From assembly GCA_964523105.1 (NCBI GenBank), contig CAZFZN010000011.1:62001-126000 (forward strand): a stretch of DNA of 64,000 nucleotides. Reading direction: 5' to 3'. The translations under genes were made by a program, and so were the position numbers. The notes under the pieces were generated by a model that was given only the letters and a program-made list of their open reading frames with translations, made no database searches and was not told the DNA's origin. Of the stretch, positions 43,734 to 53,630 are shown one piece after another (the first letter of the stretch is position 1; every line of letters begins with the position of its first letter). This DNA is from V1-33 sp964523105 (GTDB taxonomy: Bacteria > Verrucomicrobiota > Verrucomicrobiia > Verrucomicrobiales > V1-33).

Positions 43734-45005
43734 TCACTCCGGGATCCGCTCGATCAACGCCGCGTAGCCTCCGTCCACTCCATCGCGGTGGGGGAGAAGC
43801 AGCCGGTCTTCCAGCAGTTGCCAGCCCGGCGTCTCTTTGAGCACGGAGCGCACCAGTTGGCCGTTCTCCTGCGATTCGATGCTGCAGGTGGAGTAAACCA
43901 GCCGCCCGCCGGTTTTGAGCAGGCCGAGCATGCGCAGAAGGAGCGCGCGCTGGGTGTCGGTGATGGCGCTGAAAAACCCGGGCTGGAGCCGCCAGCGGGC
44001 ATCGACCCGGCGGCGGAACACCCCTGTGTTGCTGCAGGGCACATCGAGCAGGATGCGGTCGAAGCCGTGGGGAAACCGGGTGCGCCATGCGGGTGGCTCA
44101 GGCATGTGGACCCAGTCGTGAACATGACTCTCGACACAGGACGCGCCGAGTCGCTGGAGATTGTCGCGCAGGCGATCAAGCCGTTTGGCGGAGGAATCGG
44201 TGGCGATGATGAGCCCGTCGTTCTGCATTTCCTGCGCCAGGATCGCCGTTTTGCCGCCGGGCGCGGCGCAGGCATCCAGCACGGTCATGCCCGGCTTCAC
44301 TCTGAGCAGGAACGGCGCGACGCCGGTTCCCGGGTCCTGGGCGTAACAGAGCCCGGCCGTGAGTTCGCGCCGGGGCACCTCCGGCACGCGGTACCATCCG
44401 GAAACGATTGCGGTGAAGGCCTCGGCCCCTGGCAGCGCCGCCACCGCCGCGGCGGCGCGGGGCTTGAGTTCGTTCACCCTCACATAAACCGGGGCAGGTG
44501 TGTTGCACCATTCGCCTAGCGCCTCCACCGCTTCCGCGCCGAACTGCTTCGTCCAGCCCGCCACGAGCCATTCCGGCAGCGAATGCCTGACATGCGGCGG
44601 CGCGTCGCGGCGCAGGCGCTCCAGGGACTCGCGCTCACGCAGAGAGCGGCGCAGCACGGCGTTCACCAGTCCGCGCGCCCGTCCGGCGAGGGCCACGGTT
44701 TCATTGACCGCCGCGTGCTCCGGCATGCCGAGCAGAAACAACTGCGCGAGTCCCAGCCGCAGCCATTCCCGCACATCGTCTTCCAGACTGGCGCCGTCAC
44801 GCAGGTGCAGAATCCACGCATCGAGCAGCGTGCGGTGCCGCAGCACGGCGAGCACGAGGGCGTGGAGCAGCGCGCGGTTGGGACCGGAGAGCGCGTGCCG
44901 CTCCGCCGCCCGGTCCACGAGTTCCTCCGCATACAATCCCTCCGGCGACCAGTGCCGGAGAATCTGCCATGCGCACAGCCGCGAATTGCCGGAAGGACCT
45001 GCCAT
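43734..45005 (-). CDS. rsmB: 16S rRNA m5C967 methyltransferase
   Basis: A 423-residue RsmB/Fmu protein: an N-terminal NusB-like helical domain, then a Rossmann methyltransferase with DACAAPGGKT (SAM site), LDVPCSNTGVFRR and YSTCSIESQENGQ carrying the two catalytic cysteines. It methylates C967 of 16S rRNA. Its ATG overlaps the stop of the upstream gene by one base (TGATG). Confidence 0.94.
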   Translation of the reverse strand: MAGPSGNSRLCAWQILRHWSPEGLYAEELVDRAAERHALSGPNRALLHALVLAVLRHRTLLDAWILHLRDGASLEDDVREWLRLGLAQLFLLGMPEHAAVNETVALAGRARGLVNAVLRRSLRERESLERLRRDAPPHVRHSLPEWLVAGWTKQFGAEAVEALGEWCNTPAPVYVRVNELKPRAAAAVAALPGAEAFTAIVSGWYRVPEVPRRELTAGLCYAQDPGTGVAPFLLRVKPGMTVLDACAAPGGKTAILAQEMQNDGLIIATDSSAKRLDRLRDNLQRLGASCVESHVHDWVHMPEPPAWRTRFPHGFDRILLDVPCSNTGVFRRRVDARWRLQPGFFSAITDTQRALLLRMLGLLKTGGRLVYSTCSIESQENGQLVRSVLKETPGWQLLEDRLLLPHRDGVDGGYAALIERIPE

Positions 45006-46987
45006 CAGCGCGGCGCAGGCGTGGAGCCCGACGGAATTTCCGACTCACCGGGAACGAACACCGGCACCGCCGGCTCTACCGGCGCTGCGGGCCTCTGCGG
45101 ATCGTCCTCGGGCAGAATCCGGTCGGCCAGACGCTCGATGCCGGCCTTCGCGTGAATGCTGAGCGGATAGATCCGCTCCGCTTTCAGATAGAGTGCCAGA
45201 CCGACGCCGTTGCGTCCCTTGTCCTCGTGTTCTTTGGCGTCCTTGAGTATGCGAATGTATTCCGCGCAGTGCTCGCTGAGCCGGGCGAGGCGCACGTTCA
45301 CCTCGTTGTCGTCCTTCGCCGACTCTGCAATTTCCTTGAGCCGGTCCCACGCGCCATAGCGGTCGCCGGCACGCTCCATTTCGTCAGCCGTCAGGACCAC
45401 GCGCTCCACATCGCGCACTTTCTCCAGCGCGGCCTTGAGCTTGGCCTCGTACTCCGGCTTGCCGAGCACCGCTCCGGAATACTTCACCTGCTCGCGCCAG
45501 ATTTCCCGCAGATTGTTCTGCGCGATGAGCGTGTCGAGGTCGTTGAGAATCCGGCTGTGCATGTCGCCGTAGGTCGCCACCTGATTGGAGAACGCTTTAA
45601 GGTCCGGATTCGTCGGCCAGATCAGCGCGGCTTTCTCGATTTCCTCCGCGACTTTCTTGTCGTCCTTTTTAATGGCCGCGCTGCGGGCATTCTGAATGTG
45701 CAGTCCGCTGGCGGCGCGCGCCGTTTCGATGGCGGCGCGCGGTTTGGAAAAGTCGAAGTCCTTCGCATCCTTGCGCAGGCGCTCCACGATTTCCTCCGCC
45801 AGGGTGTAGTCTTTCATCTCGATGGCGGAGAGCAGCTGATTCGTATCGCGCACGAACGAGAGCACCTTCTCCTTCTGCGTGCGCGGCAGCGTGCGCATTT
45901 TGGGGAGATATTCGCCGATGGTGAACGCCTCCATGAGCCGCTTGCTGGCACTTTCGAGATCGTGCTTGTCGGCGAGGTAGATGAACGACTCCACGCCTTC
46001 ATCCACGTCGCGAATGAACTCACTGCTCATGGCATCGAGCGCGCCGACCGTCGGCGTGGTGCCCAGCGATTTGCTGAACATCTTGTCCACGTCGGAGCCC
46101 TCTTTGAGGTTCAACTGGCTGTCGCCGTCCTCGTAGAGATTCCGATAGAGCCGGGATGAAATGATGACATGCTCGAAGCGCCGCTGGAGGAAGAGCTGAA
46201 TGATGAGCGCCTGGAATTCGATCTTCGATTTCAACTCGCTGGCGGTCATCTTCGCGGCATTGGCCACGCGGGTGGCGTCGATTTCCACGATCTTCTTAAT
46301 GTAACTGCCGGCGCGGCTGAATTCACTGGCGGTCTGCTCCACGGTTTTGGGCTGCTGCTGCGGCGGCTGATGGGCTCCGCCGCGGCCGCCGGTCGCCGTG
46401 GGCTGATTCATCTTCTCGCGCGTCTGCTGCGCCTCGGCCTGCACTTCAAAATTCCACGCGGCGTTGTGCCGTTCCTTTTCCAGCTCCTTGTTGATCTTCG
46501 CGAGGAGCCGTTCGTTTTTCCGGTGCAGCACCACGCCATAGACCGCCTGCGCGATGGAGTCGCAGAGGCGGGCATCGATCGGATAGTCCGCGGCTTTCAC
46601 CAGATTGCGCATCGCCGAGGCCACGTCCGGGCCGCCGGGATTGGCAGGCGAGAGGAATTTGTTGGCGCCGGCGAGCAGTTCGCGGTATTCCGCGTCTTTG
46701 CCGGTCCGGTCCTCCGGCGTGGCGAGGTATTTTTCAAACCGCGCCCGGAAGAGGCGGTTGTTGGTGACGTTCCAGATGTGCCCGTCCCACTGCGCCGTCT
46801 CCGAACCCGGATCGAGAAACGGCAGGTCCTGCCCAAGAAACGGCTTCGGCTGCGCCTGTCCCCCGGAGGCGGCGGAGGGCGTGGCACCGGAAGTGGCCGG
46901 CGCCGAAACGCCCCCGGCTGCGGTGGGATCGAACACCTGCGCGCGGGACGCGAGCGTGAGGGCGAGCAGAAAGAGGCTGGGTTTCAT
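45005..46987 (-). CDS. Large secreted protein of unknown function
   Basis: A 660-residue protein with a signal peptide (MKPSLFLLALTLASRAQ) and an Ala/Ser/Gly-rich linker. The body is largely alpha-helical, with repeated-like helical pairs suggesting a TPR-like solenoid (for example LKAFSNQVATYGDMHSRILN and LYLKAERIYPLSIHAKAGIE). A Pro-rich tail ends the protein. No family was recognised. It is translationally coupled to rsmB. Confidence 0.72.
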   Translation of the reverse strand: MKPSLFLLALTLASRAQVFDPTAAGGVSAPATSGATPSAASGGQAQPKPFLGQDLPFLDPGSETAQWDGHIWNVTNNRLFRARFEKYLATPEDRTGKDAEYRELLAGANKFLSPANPGGPDVASAMRNLVKAADYPIDARLCDSIAQAVYGVVLHRKNERLLAKINKELEKERHNAAWNFEVQAEAQQTREKMNQPTATGGRGGAHQPPQQQPKTVEQTASEFSRAGSYIKKIVEIDATRVANAAKMTASELKSKIEFQALIIQLFLQRRFEHVIISSRLYRNLYEDGDSQLNLKEGSDVDKMFSKSLGTTPTVGALDAMSSEFIRDVDEGVESFIYLADKHDLESASKRLMEAFTIGEYLPKMRTLPRTQKEKVLSFVRDTNQLLSAIEMKDYTLAEEIVERLRKDAKDFDFSKPRAAIETARAASGLHIQNARSAAIKKDDKKVAEEIEKAALIWPTNPDLKAFSNQVATYGDMHSRILNDLDTLIAQNNLREIWREQVKYSGAVLGKPEYEAKLKAALEKVRDVERVVLTADEMERAGDRYGAWDRLKEIAESAKDDNEVNVRLARLSEHCAEYIRILKDAKEHEDKGRNGVGLALYLKAERIYPLSIHAKAGIERLADRILPEDDPQRPAAPVEPAVPVFVPGESEIPSGSTPAPR

Positions 46988-47040
46988 AGGGAGGGACTGG
47001 TTCTGAGCGTTTAACGATAAGCACGGACGGCGGCGCGCCC

Positions 47041-47442
47041 TTAGGCTTTCTTGATTTCTCTGGCGCGCAGAGACGTATCCTTTTCCACGATCACCGTCAT
47101 CTGGAACTTTTGCCCGACCTGCAGATTCATGCCGCTGAACTCGGCGGGAATGAGGACGGAAACCGGTTCGGCGGTGCGGGAGTCGTCGTCCGTCACCTCG
47201 ATGCTGAAAAGCCGTTCGCTGGAGTTTCCGAAGCGCAACTGCCGCAGCACCGTGCCGGTGAGCACGTAGGTATTGCCGCGCACGAGCTTGTTCATGCTGT
47301 ATTGCTCCACGGAGAAAGTATTGCGCTCCAGGGTGTCGCCCTGGTCACGCGAGACAAACCACCATCCTCCGGCGACGGCGGCGAGAAAGGCGGCGGCACC
47401 GGCAATGTGAAGCGGCTGAAGTCCGGAACGGCGGCGGGGCAT
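47041..47442 (-). CDS. Single-span envelope protein of unknown function
   Basis: A 133-residue protein: basic start (MPRRRSGLQ), one membrane span (IAGAAAFLAAVAGGWWFV) and an exported beta-rich domain with VRGNTYVLTGTVL and LQVGQKFQMTVIV, an OB-fold-like pattern. No family was recognised. It lies 54 bp upstream of the 660-residue secreted protein gene and is probably in its operon. Confidence 0.68.
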   Translation of the reverse strand: MPRRRSGLQPLHIAGAAAFLAAVAGGWWFVSRDQGDTLERNTFSVEQYSMNKLVRGNTYVLTGTVLRQLRFGNSSERLFSIEVTDDDSRTAEPVSVLIPAEFSGMNLQVGQKFQMTVIVEKDTSLRAREIKKA

Positions 47443-47702
47443 AGGGAATCGATTCGAGGGGTGGGCTAATTGCCGCAAACTACGCACGGCCCCGGCCGCG
47501 TCCAGGAGGCAATTTCCGCCTCCACGCCCGGCGTTTCCATTCCGCCCCCGCCGCCGGGAAGAAAAACTTCGGAAATCTTGTCACGTTCGCCCGCCGAAAG
47601 TGTAAATGCCTATGCAGCCACTACATGGTTGCTCTTAACCCCTGTCGCCAGCGGCTCATGGACCGGTCCCGGTCCGCGATGCCGCCGGCGGAGAAATAAG
47701 CA

Positions 47703-47740
47703 CCCTCCCGGTGGAATCCTGGTTCCTTCCACCGGGAGGG
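47703..47740. repeat. Perfect 14-bp hairpin in a 408-bp gap
   Basis: CCCTCCCGGTGGAA (47703-47716) pairs with its inverted copy at 47727-47740. The gap 47443-47850 between divergent genes holds this hairpin and no gene that I can support. On the minus strand a T-rich tract follows it. Confidence 0.7.
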
Positions 47741-47850
47741 CCGCCCCTCCCTCCTCACAAGAAAGGGACGGGCGCTCCGGCGACTGCGCGTGCAGGTGCG
47801 GGCAAACTTCTCTTGCATTCCGGGACACGGCCCTTAAATGCGCGCCCTCT

Positions 47851-48276
47851 ATGGAAATCCAGGTAGCAACTCTTTGTGACTCGGCTCAGGACTACAACAG
47901 CAAGCTGTGTATCCTCGGCACCTTCGATACGATCGGCTCGCGCGGCACACCGGTCGTTCACCCCCAGTGCGCGCTCGCCCTGCGCGTCTGCTTCCGCGCC
48001 GCCGATGAAGGCGCGCACAAAATGCAGATTCGCATGATCAATGCCGACGGCAAAGACATGATGCAGCCGCTGGAGGCCAATGTGGACATCCGCATGCCGG
48101 AAGGCGCCGACTTCATCACGCGCAACATGATTCTCAATTTCCAGCCCCTGCGCATCGAATCCGGCGGCACGTTTTCCTTCGATGTTTTCTTCGACGGAAA
48201 ACAATACGCCTCCGTGCCGCTCCGCGTCCTCGTGGTGGAAGGCGGCGCGCAGGAGGAGGAGCAGGCCGCCGTCTAA
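47851..48276 (+). CDS. DUF6941-like protein
   Basis: A 141-residue soluble beta-rich protein. MEIQVATLCDSAQDYNSKLC, ILGTFDTI and VHPQCALALRVCF match the DUF6941 pattern, and PLRVLVVEG ends the domain. The function is unknown. The frame upstream of 47851 is open but does not look coding. Confidence 0.75.
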   Translation: MEIQVATLCDSAQDYNSKLCILGTFDTIGSRGTPVVHPQCALALRVCFRAADEGAHKMQIRMINADGKDMMQPLEANVDIRMPEGADFITRNMILNFQPLRIESGGTFSFDVFFDGKQYASVPLRVLVVEGGAQEEEQAAV

Positions 48277-48409
48277 CCTCCCCGCGGGGTCATTCCTCAT
48301 TTCAAGCCGGGGCGGCGTCTGCGGATGCCGCCCCGCTTTCTTTTAGCCCGCCGCCTCCGGTGTTGCAGTCCCGCTCCAAACCGCGCACATCCGGCCTGCC
48401 CGTTTCTGC

Positions 48410-49426
48410 ATGACCGAATCCCGCGATGCCTCAGACAACCGCCGGCCGTGGTGGGCGGGCGGGCATTTGCTCGGGCTGGAGGCGGTGCTCACGGCCCTGA
48501 TCTGGATGCCGCTGTTCGCGAACGCATCCGGGGTGAGGCTCCGGTCCGGCCCCCTGCCCTTTCCCGCGGAATTTCTCCTCCTGGGATGCGCCGTGTGGTT
48601 CGTCTATGCGGCGGACCGGCTGCTGGACGGCCTGATGCGCAGCGGCCCGAGAGAGGCGCGCCATGCCTTCGCAGTGCGGCAATGGCCGCTGCTCACGGCC
48701 ATCATGACCGCCGCCGCGGGAGTCTGCACATGGCTCCTGGGCTGGCACGTGCGCGAGATCGTGCTCGACTGGGGCCTGCGCTTCAGTGTGGTGGTGGCGG
48801 CTTACTTTGTCATGACATGGGCGTCGCGCCAGGCATGGTGCGGCCTGACATTTGCCGGCGGCCTTGCCGGCCTGCTGGTGCTGGGATTGATGCAAAACGC
48901 CGGCGAGATGGTGTGGCCCCAGATGTGGCGCGGTGTCATGGCCGGTTTCCTGCTCACGATCCTCTGCCTCGCGGTCCGCCATCCGTCCATGCCGGCACCG
49001 TGGACGCTGCCGCGGAAACTCTTCGGGGGGCTGCTCTTTGCCACCGGCACCGCCCTGATTCCGTTCGCCCACTCGGAACGCTGGCCACAGTTGATCACCG
49101 ACGGCAGCGTGCTGCTCTTCGGGGCCGTGTGCGCCCTCAATTCCCTCGGCATCCGCCTCCGGGAAAGCACCGGCGCGGACATGGAGCAAATCCTCCTCAC
49201 CAAACTCCAGCCCTGGATGCTGCTCAGCATCGCCGCCGGCGCGGGCATGGAATTTTACGCGTCGGATCCGTGGTCGCGTGCCCTCTTCGCCGCCGAAGGC
49301 ACCGCCGCCCTGCTGCTTCTGGCTCTGCACCGGGTCCGCGACAAAGTTTCGCCCGACCGGTTCCGCCTCCTCGCCGACGCCGCCGTCATTCTGCCGGGAC
49401 TGGCGGCACTTCTGTGGAAAGCGTGA
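48410..49426 (+). CDS. UbiA-superfamily-like membrane protein
   Basis: A 338-residue protein with about nine spans. WFVYAADRLLDGLMRS near residue 65 is the first aspartate-rich segment in degenerate form; the second is not obvious. Prenyltransferase activity is therefore uncertain. The C-terminal spans (TAALLLLALHRVRD) are typical of the group. The substrate is unknown. Confidence 0.55.
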   Translation: MTESRDASDNRRPWWAGGHLLGLEAVLTALIWMPLFANASGVRLRSGPLPFPAEFLLLGCAVWFVYAADRLLDGLMRSGPREARHAFAVRQWPLLTAIMTAAAGVCTWLLGWHVREIVLDWGLRFSVVVAAYFVMTWASRQAWCGLTFAGGLAGLLVLGLMQNAGEMVWPQMWRGVMAGFLLTILCLAVRHPSMPAPWTLPRKLFGGLLFATGTALIPFAHSERWPQLITDGSVLLFGAVCALNSLGIRLRESTGADMEQILLTKLQPWMLLSIAAGAGMEFYASDPWSRALFAAEGTAALLLLALHRVRDKVSPDRFRLLADAAVILPGLAALLWKA

Positions 49427-49453
49427 GCCTCCGCGCCCACGCGGAATCTCCAT

Positions 49454-52390
49454 TCACTTCTCCAACAATCCGTTGGTCCCGATATCCAGCACCCTTGTCA
49501 GCCCCGGCGCGGCATTGCGAAAGAGCATGAACTGGCGCCGTTCCCCCTCGCGCCCCCAGTTTTCCATCACGGTGACTCGCAGCGCCCGCGGGCCTGAGGC
49601 ATGGAGGCGCACGCGCAGTTGCAATGGTTCCTTTGGCAGCGCCGGGAGCACGAAATCCTCCGGAGTCATGCCCGTGCCGTCGAACGAGAGCGTGCCGCCG
49701 AAGGCCGGCAGCGGATTGCGCCAGTGGCAGAGTTCGTAGTCGGGCCCGAGCACTTCGAGGTCGGCGTCGGCGTCGGCACTGACGCATTCGACAACGATGC
49801 GGAGCGCCGCGGACATGCGGCCTTCCAGCGCCGCGGCATCGCGCAAGGCGACGTGATGAACGGTCTTACGGAACACCGTGAGCGCTTCGTCTTTGCGGCC
49901 CATGACGTGGAACAGCAGCGCACGGTCGCGCATGGTGGTATCGCTGACACCGAATCGTTCCTCCGCGTGCTCCATCACCTCCAGCGCCAGCGCGTGCTCG
50001 CCCCATTCCTGAAGCACCCACGCCAGCAGGCGCAGGCGCGCGTGATCGTCCTGACCTGGAATGGCTAGCAAAGAGAGCGCGCGGAGGGCGGCGGCTTTTT
50101 GGCTGGCGCGTTGCAGCGGCGTGGCGCGGGCGAGGATGTTCTCAGTGCGCAGGGAGGCGGGCGGTTCGGGGGCGGGCTTATGATAGGAGGGCAAGCCGCC
50201 GCGATTGTCGGACGAAAACTCATTCCCTCCAAACAGGCCAATGCCGCCACCGCCAAAAGTCTGCGGCATTTGCGGAGGGCCTGGCGCAGGCGTAGCGGCG
50301 GGTGGCGGGGCAGGTGCAGGATCAGCAGCGGGTGCCAGCGCGGTCGGCACGGGATTGGGATTTCCAAATGGCTCGGCGCTGGCGGTCGGCGGACTGGCAC
50401 CACCGCCTGCGCCTCGGCCCGAGCCCCAGCCGGAACCTGCGCCGGCACCGGAGGAAGCATCAGCAGGGCCGGCAAATGGGTCACTGCTCGTAGAGGACCG
50501 GTCGCCATCGCCATAAAGCGCGGAGATCAGTTCCACTACTTCAGCTGCCTTCACCTGGAGTTCCTTCGCCAGTTGGATGGCCTCCGGTCCGGGCTTTGGC
50601 AACGCGCGATAGCTTTCTGCTGCCTTCTCCATTTCAGCGATGGACGCACTCCGGTCATTCCGCTGCAGCGGGTAGCCCCAGTGCTTTTCCCACCAGCTAT
50701 GAAGTCGTGGAGGATCAGGGCTGTGTTCACGCACAAACTCGAAATTGGCGGCGTTGCTCCTCTCCACTCCCAGCATCACCCACTTGTCGCCATACGTCCT
50801 CGCAAACCACTTCGCAGGATCGCCCTTCGTCCCTGCCGGACGCCGCAGGGCGCGGTCGTATTCCTGCAAGTCGGCGCTGTCGTCGTGGCGGCGTTTTTCA
50901 GCCACCGGCGCGGAATCCTTTTTCAGATCCGGCGGCAGGGCGATGCCGAAGCTTTGATAGTCCCACTTCTGCTCCAGCACGATGAACGACGTGCCCGGTG
51001 TAAGCAGCGGCGCGGGATGGCGGCCATCGCGCAGGCGGGCGGGCAGTGCGCCGGAGTTGAGGAGCTGGAGAAATTCCGCGCGTCCGCGCTGGCGGGCGAT
51101 GAGCGCGCCGGCGACGGCATCGGGACCCTGACGCATGGTGCGGGTCATTCCGCCCGCGGTGAAGACGCCGGAGGACGCGGTGAGTTCGCCGGAAACCATC
51201 CACCCGCCGTCTGCGAGCGGATGATAGCGCAGCGTGCTGATCCCCTGCGTGGTCGCGGCGCGCCAGAGTCGGAAGAACAGGTCCGACTCGCGCCGCGGAT
51301 CGAATGCCTGACCGCCGGAGGACTCCGCCACTTGTCGCGCGTCGGACGAGGGCGATGACGAAACACTGTCGAGCACCCACACGGGCGCGCTGGCCGGCAG
51401 TCGCGGTGCCGCGCCGCCGCCCATCGGCGCGGCGAGTGTGCTCATGATGAGAGTGAAGTCCGCGGGCGCGGCGGAGACATCCACCGCGCCCGGACGCGGC
51501 GCGCCGTCGAATGTCAGGGCCGCGAGTGCCGCGAGCAGCGCATCACATTTTCCCTCCTGCACGGCAAACTCGTCCTGGCTGTGCAGTTCTGTGCTGAACG
51601 TGGCCAGCGTCACGCGGCCCGTCTGCATTTGCTGCAGGAGTCGCTCCAAAAACGCCCGCTCGGCGGCCGCATCGCGCGGAGCCTGGAGCAGCGAGACATC
51701 CGCCAGCAGCAAGAGATGCCGCGGCGGCGGCGCCGGCTCACCCGGCGGGAGCAGCGTTTGAAAAACGAAACGCCCGGTGCCGTCAGGATGCGCCGCGAGT
51801 TCGTCCGGCGCGGGCGGCGCGGGGAGCGACCAGTCGCCGGTGAAGTCTTCACGTTCCTCCGCATTGAGCACGGCCACCGGCACGGGAGTGGCGAACTTCA
51901 TGGGAAAGCGCCACGTCTGTCCTGGCAGCACGGTCTGCGCGAATTCCAGCCGCAGCTTGCGCGGCTTGCCTTCAAGGAACGGAAACACTTTCACACTGAC
52001 GCGACCGTCCGGCAGCAACTGGATGATCACGGGATCGAGCATCCGGCTGACCACGGAATTGTAAGCCGCCTGCGCCGTGGCAGTCAGCGTCACCGAGGCC
52101 GGGCGCATGATGTCGCCAATGTCCAGCGCCGCACCGGTGATCACGCAGTCCGGTGGCAGCGGGAAGACGAGGCGGCCCTCCATTTTGAGTTTGGGATCGG
52201 CGTCCATCGCCAGCGTCAGCGTGGCCGAGGTCTCTGCCAGCATGCCGCGCATGGTCACTTCTGTTTCCACGCGCGCGATGCGCAGGGTGCCGGTCTTTTC
52301 CGGATCGCGAGGGAAGGCGGCGGAGATTTCCACCGTGTCCGAGGCGCGCGTGAGGCCGGCGGCCAGGAGGAGACAGAGCAGGCGCATCAT
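49454..52390 (-). CDS. Secreted VIT-domain protein with low-complexity linker
   Basis: A 978-residue protein. The signal peptide is MMRLLCLLLAAGLTRAS. A vault/inter-alpha-trypsin (VIT) domain covers about 35-155 (LVFPLPPDCVITGAALDIGD, AYNSVVSR). A vWA-like region follows (LLLLADVSLLQAPRDAAAER), without a clear MIDAS motif. A Pro/Ala/Gly-rich stretch lies near 640-720, and the C-terminus is TPR-like then beta-rich. It is probably an envelope or surface protein. ATG 52387 is an alternative start. Confidence 0.8.
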   Translation of the reverse strand: MMRLLCLLLAAGLTRASDTVEISAAFPRDPEKTGTLRIARVETEVTMRGMLAETSATLTLAMDADPKLKMEGRLVFPLPPDCVITGAALDIGDIMRPASVTLTATAQAAYNSVVSRMLDPVIIQLLPDGRVSVKVFPFLEGKPRKLRLEFAQTVLPGQTWRFPMKFATPVPVAVLNAEEREDFTGDWSLPAPPAPDELAAHPDGTGRFVFQTLLPPGEPAPPPRHLLLLADVSLLQAPRDAAAERAFLERLLQQMQTGRVTLATFSTELHSQDEFAVQEGKCDALLAALAALTFDGAPRPGAVDVSAAPADFTLIMSTLAAPMGGGAAPRLPASAPVWVLDSVSSSPSSDARQVAESSGGQAFDPRRESDLFFRLWRAATTQGISTLRYHPLADGGWMVSGELTASSGVFTAGGMTRTMRQGPDAVAGALIARQRGRAEFLQLLNSGALPARLRDGRHPAPLLTPGTSFIVLEQKWDYQSFGIALPPDLKKDSAPVAEKRRHDDSADLQEYDRALRRPAGTKGDPAKWFARTYGDKWVMLGVERSNAANFEFVREHSPDPPRLHSWWEKHWGYPLQRNDRSASIAEMEKAAESYRALPKPGPEAIQLAKELQVKAAEVVELISALYGDGDRSSTSSDPFAGPADASSGAGAGSGWGSGRGAGGGASPPTASAEPFGNPNPVPTALAPAADPAPAPPPAATPAPGPPQMPQTFGGGGIGLFGGNEFSSDNRGGLPSYHKPAPEPPASLRTENILARATPLQRASQKAAALRALSLLAIPGQDDHARLRLLAWVLQEWGEHALALEVMEHAEERFGVSDTTMRDRALLFHVMGRKDEALTVFRKTVHHVALRDAAALEGRMSAALRIVVECVSADADADLEVLGPDYELCHWRNPLPAFGGTLSFDGTGMTPEDFVLPALPKEPLQLRVRLHASGPRALRVTVMENWGREGERRQFMLFRNAAPGLTRVLDIGTNGLLEK

Positions 52391-52490
52391 GGCGGGAAGG
52401 GAACGATCCACCTGCATCCATGCCTGGAATGAAATGCCCTGCGACCAGGAATTGGCGGAAAACTCCGTTCCCGCAGCGCAGCTTATAACG

Positions 52491-52586
52491 AGGTGGGGCG
52501 AGGCTGCGCCCGAGCCGATTCATTGAACTGGGTTCCGCCCCGCCTTCGCCCGATGATCACGGCTCGGGCGCAGCCTCGCCCCACCT
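52491..52586. repeat. Paired inverted repeat D (REPIN-like)
   Basis: Arms 52491-52516 and 52561-52586 are perfect 26-base inverted copies beginning AGGTGGGGCGAGGCTGCGCC, each with an internal palindrome. It lies between divergent genes, so it is not a simple terminator. Confidence 0.88.
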
Positions 52587-52656
52587 GGCTTTGCCGAAAG
52601 ACAACGCGAGAATCCCCAGGACAACAGGCCCTGCGTGCGTTCAGTCGCGCCCTCGC

Positions 52657-53475
52657 ATGAAAACTCTGCTGCTTCTCCTGCTCCTCGCGCACGCGGCCCG
52701 TGCGGCGGAACTTGTCTTCGGATTTTACGCCGCGCCGGTAACGGTCTTCACCAAAGAGGAGGCCGCGAAAATGCCGGAGAGCGGCAAGGCGGACATCGCG
52801 GCGGTGTTCAAGGCGCGCGGGTTCGATATGCCTGACGGCAGCAGCGCCTTCTTCGATGCGACGGCGGCGCAGATTTTTCTCCGCTCCACGCAGCGCGATC
52901 TCAATCACCTGGAGCGGCTCATTGAAGAAGTGGCAATGGCGGAGGGGACGAACGCATGGGTGAAGCAGGTGAAAGTCACCGCAGTGTGCCATGCCATTCC
53001 GCTCTCGGCGCTGCCGGCGGATTTTGTTCCGGCGTCACCGCTGGCGTCGCTGCCGCAGGACAAGCTGACCGTGGTGGACCGCGCCACGCTGCTCTGCCGC
53101 GGTGGACAGCGGGCGAAGATGGAAAACCGGCGCGCGAAGTCAGACCCGTCCGACAAGTCCGACAGGTCCGACCCGTCAGGCGAAACACCGCCGCCCCTCG
53201 CCGGGCGCGTTTTCGAAATCGAAGTCACTGTCGGCGAGGACGGCAGTACCATTGACCTGAATATAGCCTGGGAATTGCGCACGCCGAAACTCGCGCCGCC
53301 GGGCGAGACGGGTGAGTTCACGCTCACCACGCAGGTGCTCAGCACGCACCAGGGCAGCGTGATGCAGGAACTCGGCGTCACCGGCGAGGCCGAGCCGCGG
53401 CTCGTTTTCCTGACACTGCAGTTTTACATCCTGCCGCCGCCGGTGCCGGTGAAAGCCGCGGAGCCCGGGAAATGA
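52657..53475 (+). CDS. Secreted protein with secretin-like segment (paralog of the next gene)
   Basis: A 272-residue protein with signal peptide MKTLLLLLLLAHAARA. The central segment LLCRGGQRAK and, after a linker, IEVTVGEDGSTIDLNIAWE is shared with the next gene and resembles the GQ...VTPxIxxDGxIxLxxxPE strand pattern of secretin barrels. The linker contains an SDP/SDK repeat (162-175) encoded by a 9-bp DNA repeat. The function is unknown; envelope location is likely. Confidence 0.7.
   Translation: MKTLLLLLLLAHAARAAELVFGFYAAPVTVFTKEEAAKMPESGKADIAAVFKARGFDMPDGSSAFFDATAAQIFLRSTQRDLNHLERLIEEVAMAEGTNAWVKQVKVTAVCHAIPLSALPADFVPASPLASLPQDKLTVVDRATLLCRGGQRAKMENRRAKSDPSDKSDRSDPSGETPPPLAGRVFEIEVTVGEDGSTIDLNIAWELRTPKLAPPGETGEFTLTTQVLSTHQGSVMQELGVTGEAEPRLVFLTLQFYILPPPVPVKAAEPGK
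53140..53175 (+). repeat. In-frame 9-bp microsatellite TCCGACNNG
   Basis: Four 9-bp units (TCAGACCCG, TCCGACAAG, TCCGACAGG, TCCGACCCG) lie in the reading frame and encode SDP/SDK/SDR/SDP. The period of nine keeps the frame. The same word is often intergenic in related bacteria, as far as I recall. Confidence 0.8.
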
Positions 53476-53495
53476 GTCAGGCGGAAAATTCAAGA

Positions 53496-53613
53496 GCCAC
53501 AGATGGACACGGATAAACACAGATTTTGTGATGGAATGAGTGTCTCGGCTGTAATGCCACGCTTACCGTTCCATCTCTCAGAACATCTGTGCCCACCGGC
53601 GTTCATCTGTGGC
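53496..53613. repeat. Family F paired inverted repeat, copy 4
   Basis: Left arm GCCACAGATGGACACGGAT (53496 on) and right arm ending ATCTGTGGC (53584-53613) enclose about 60 bp between two plus-strand genes. No gene is contained. Confidence 0.8.
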
Positions 53614-53630
53614 TCCACCTCTTTCCCACA

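Noticed and set aside
49278..49739. 153-codon plus-strand frame at the end of the UbiA-like gene
   Set aside because: Out of frame with the hydrophobic protein and antisense to the VIT-domain gene; no domain features.
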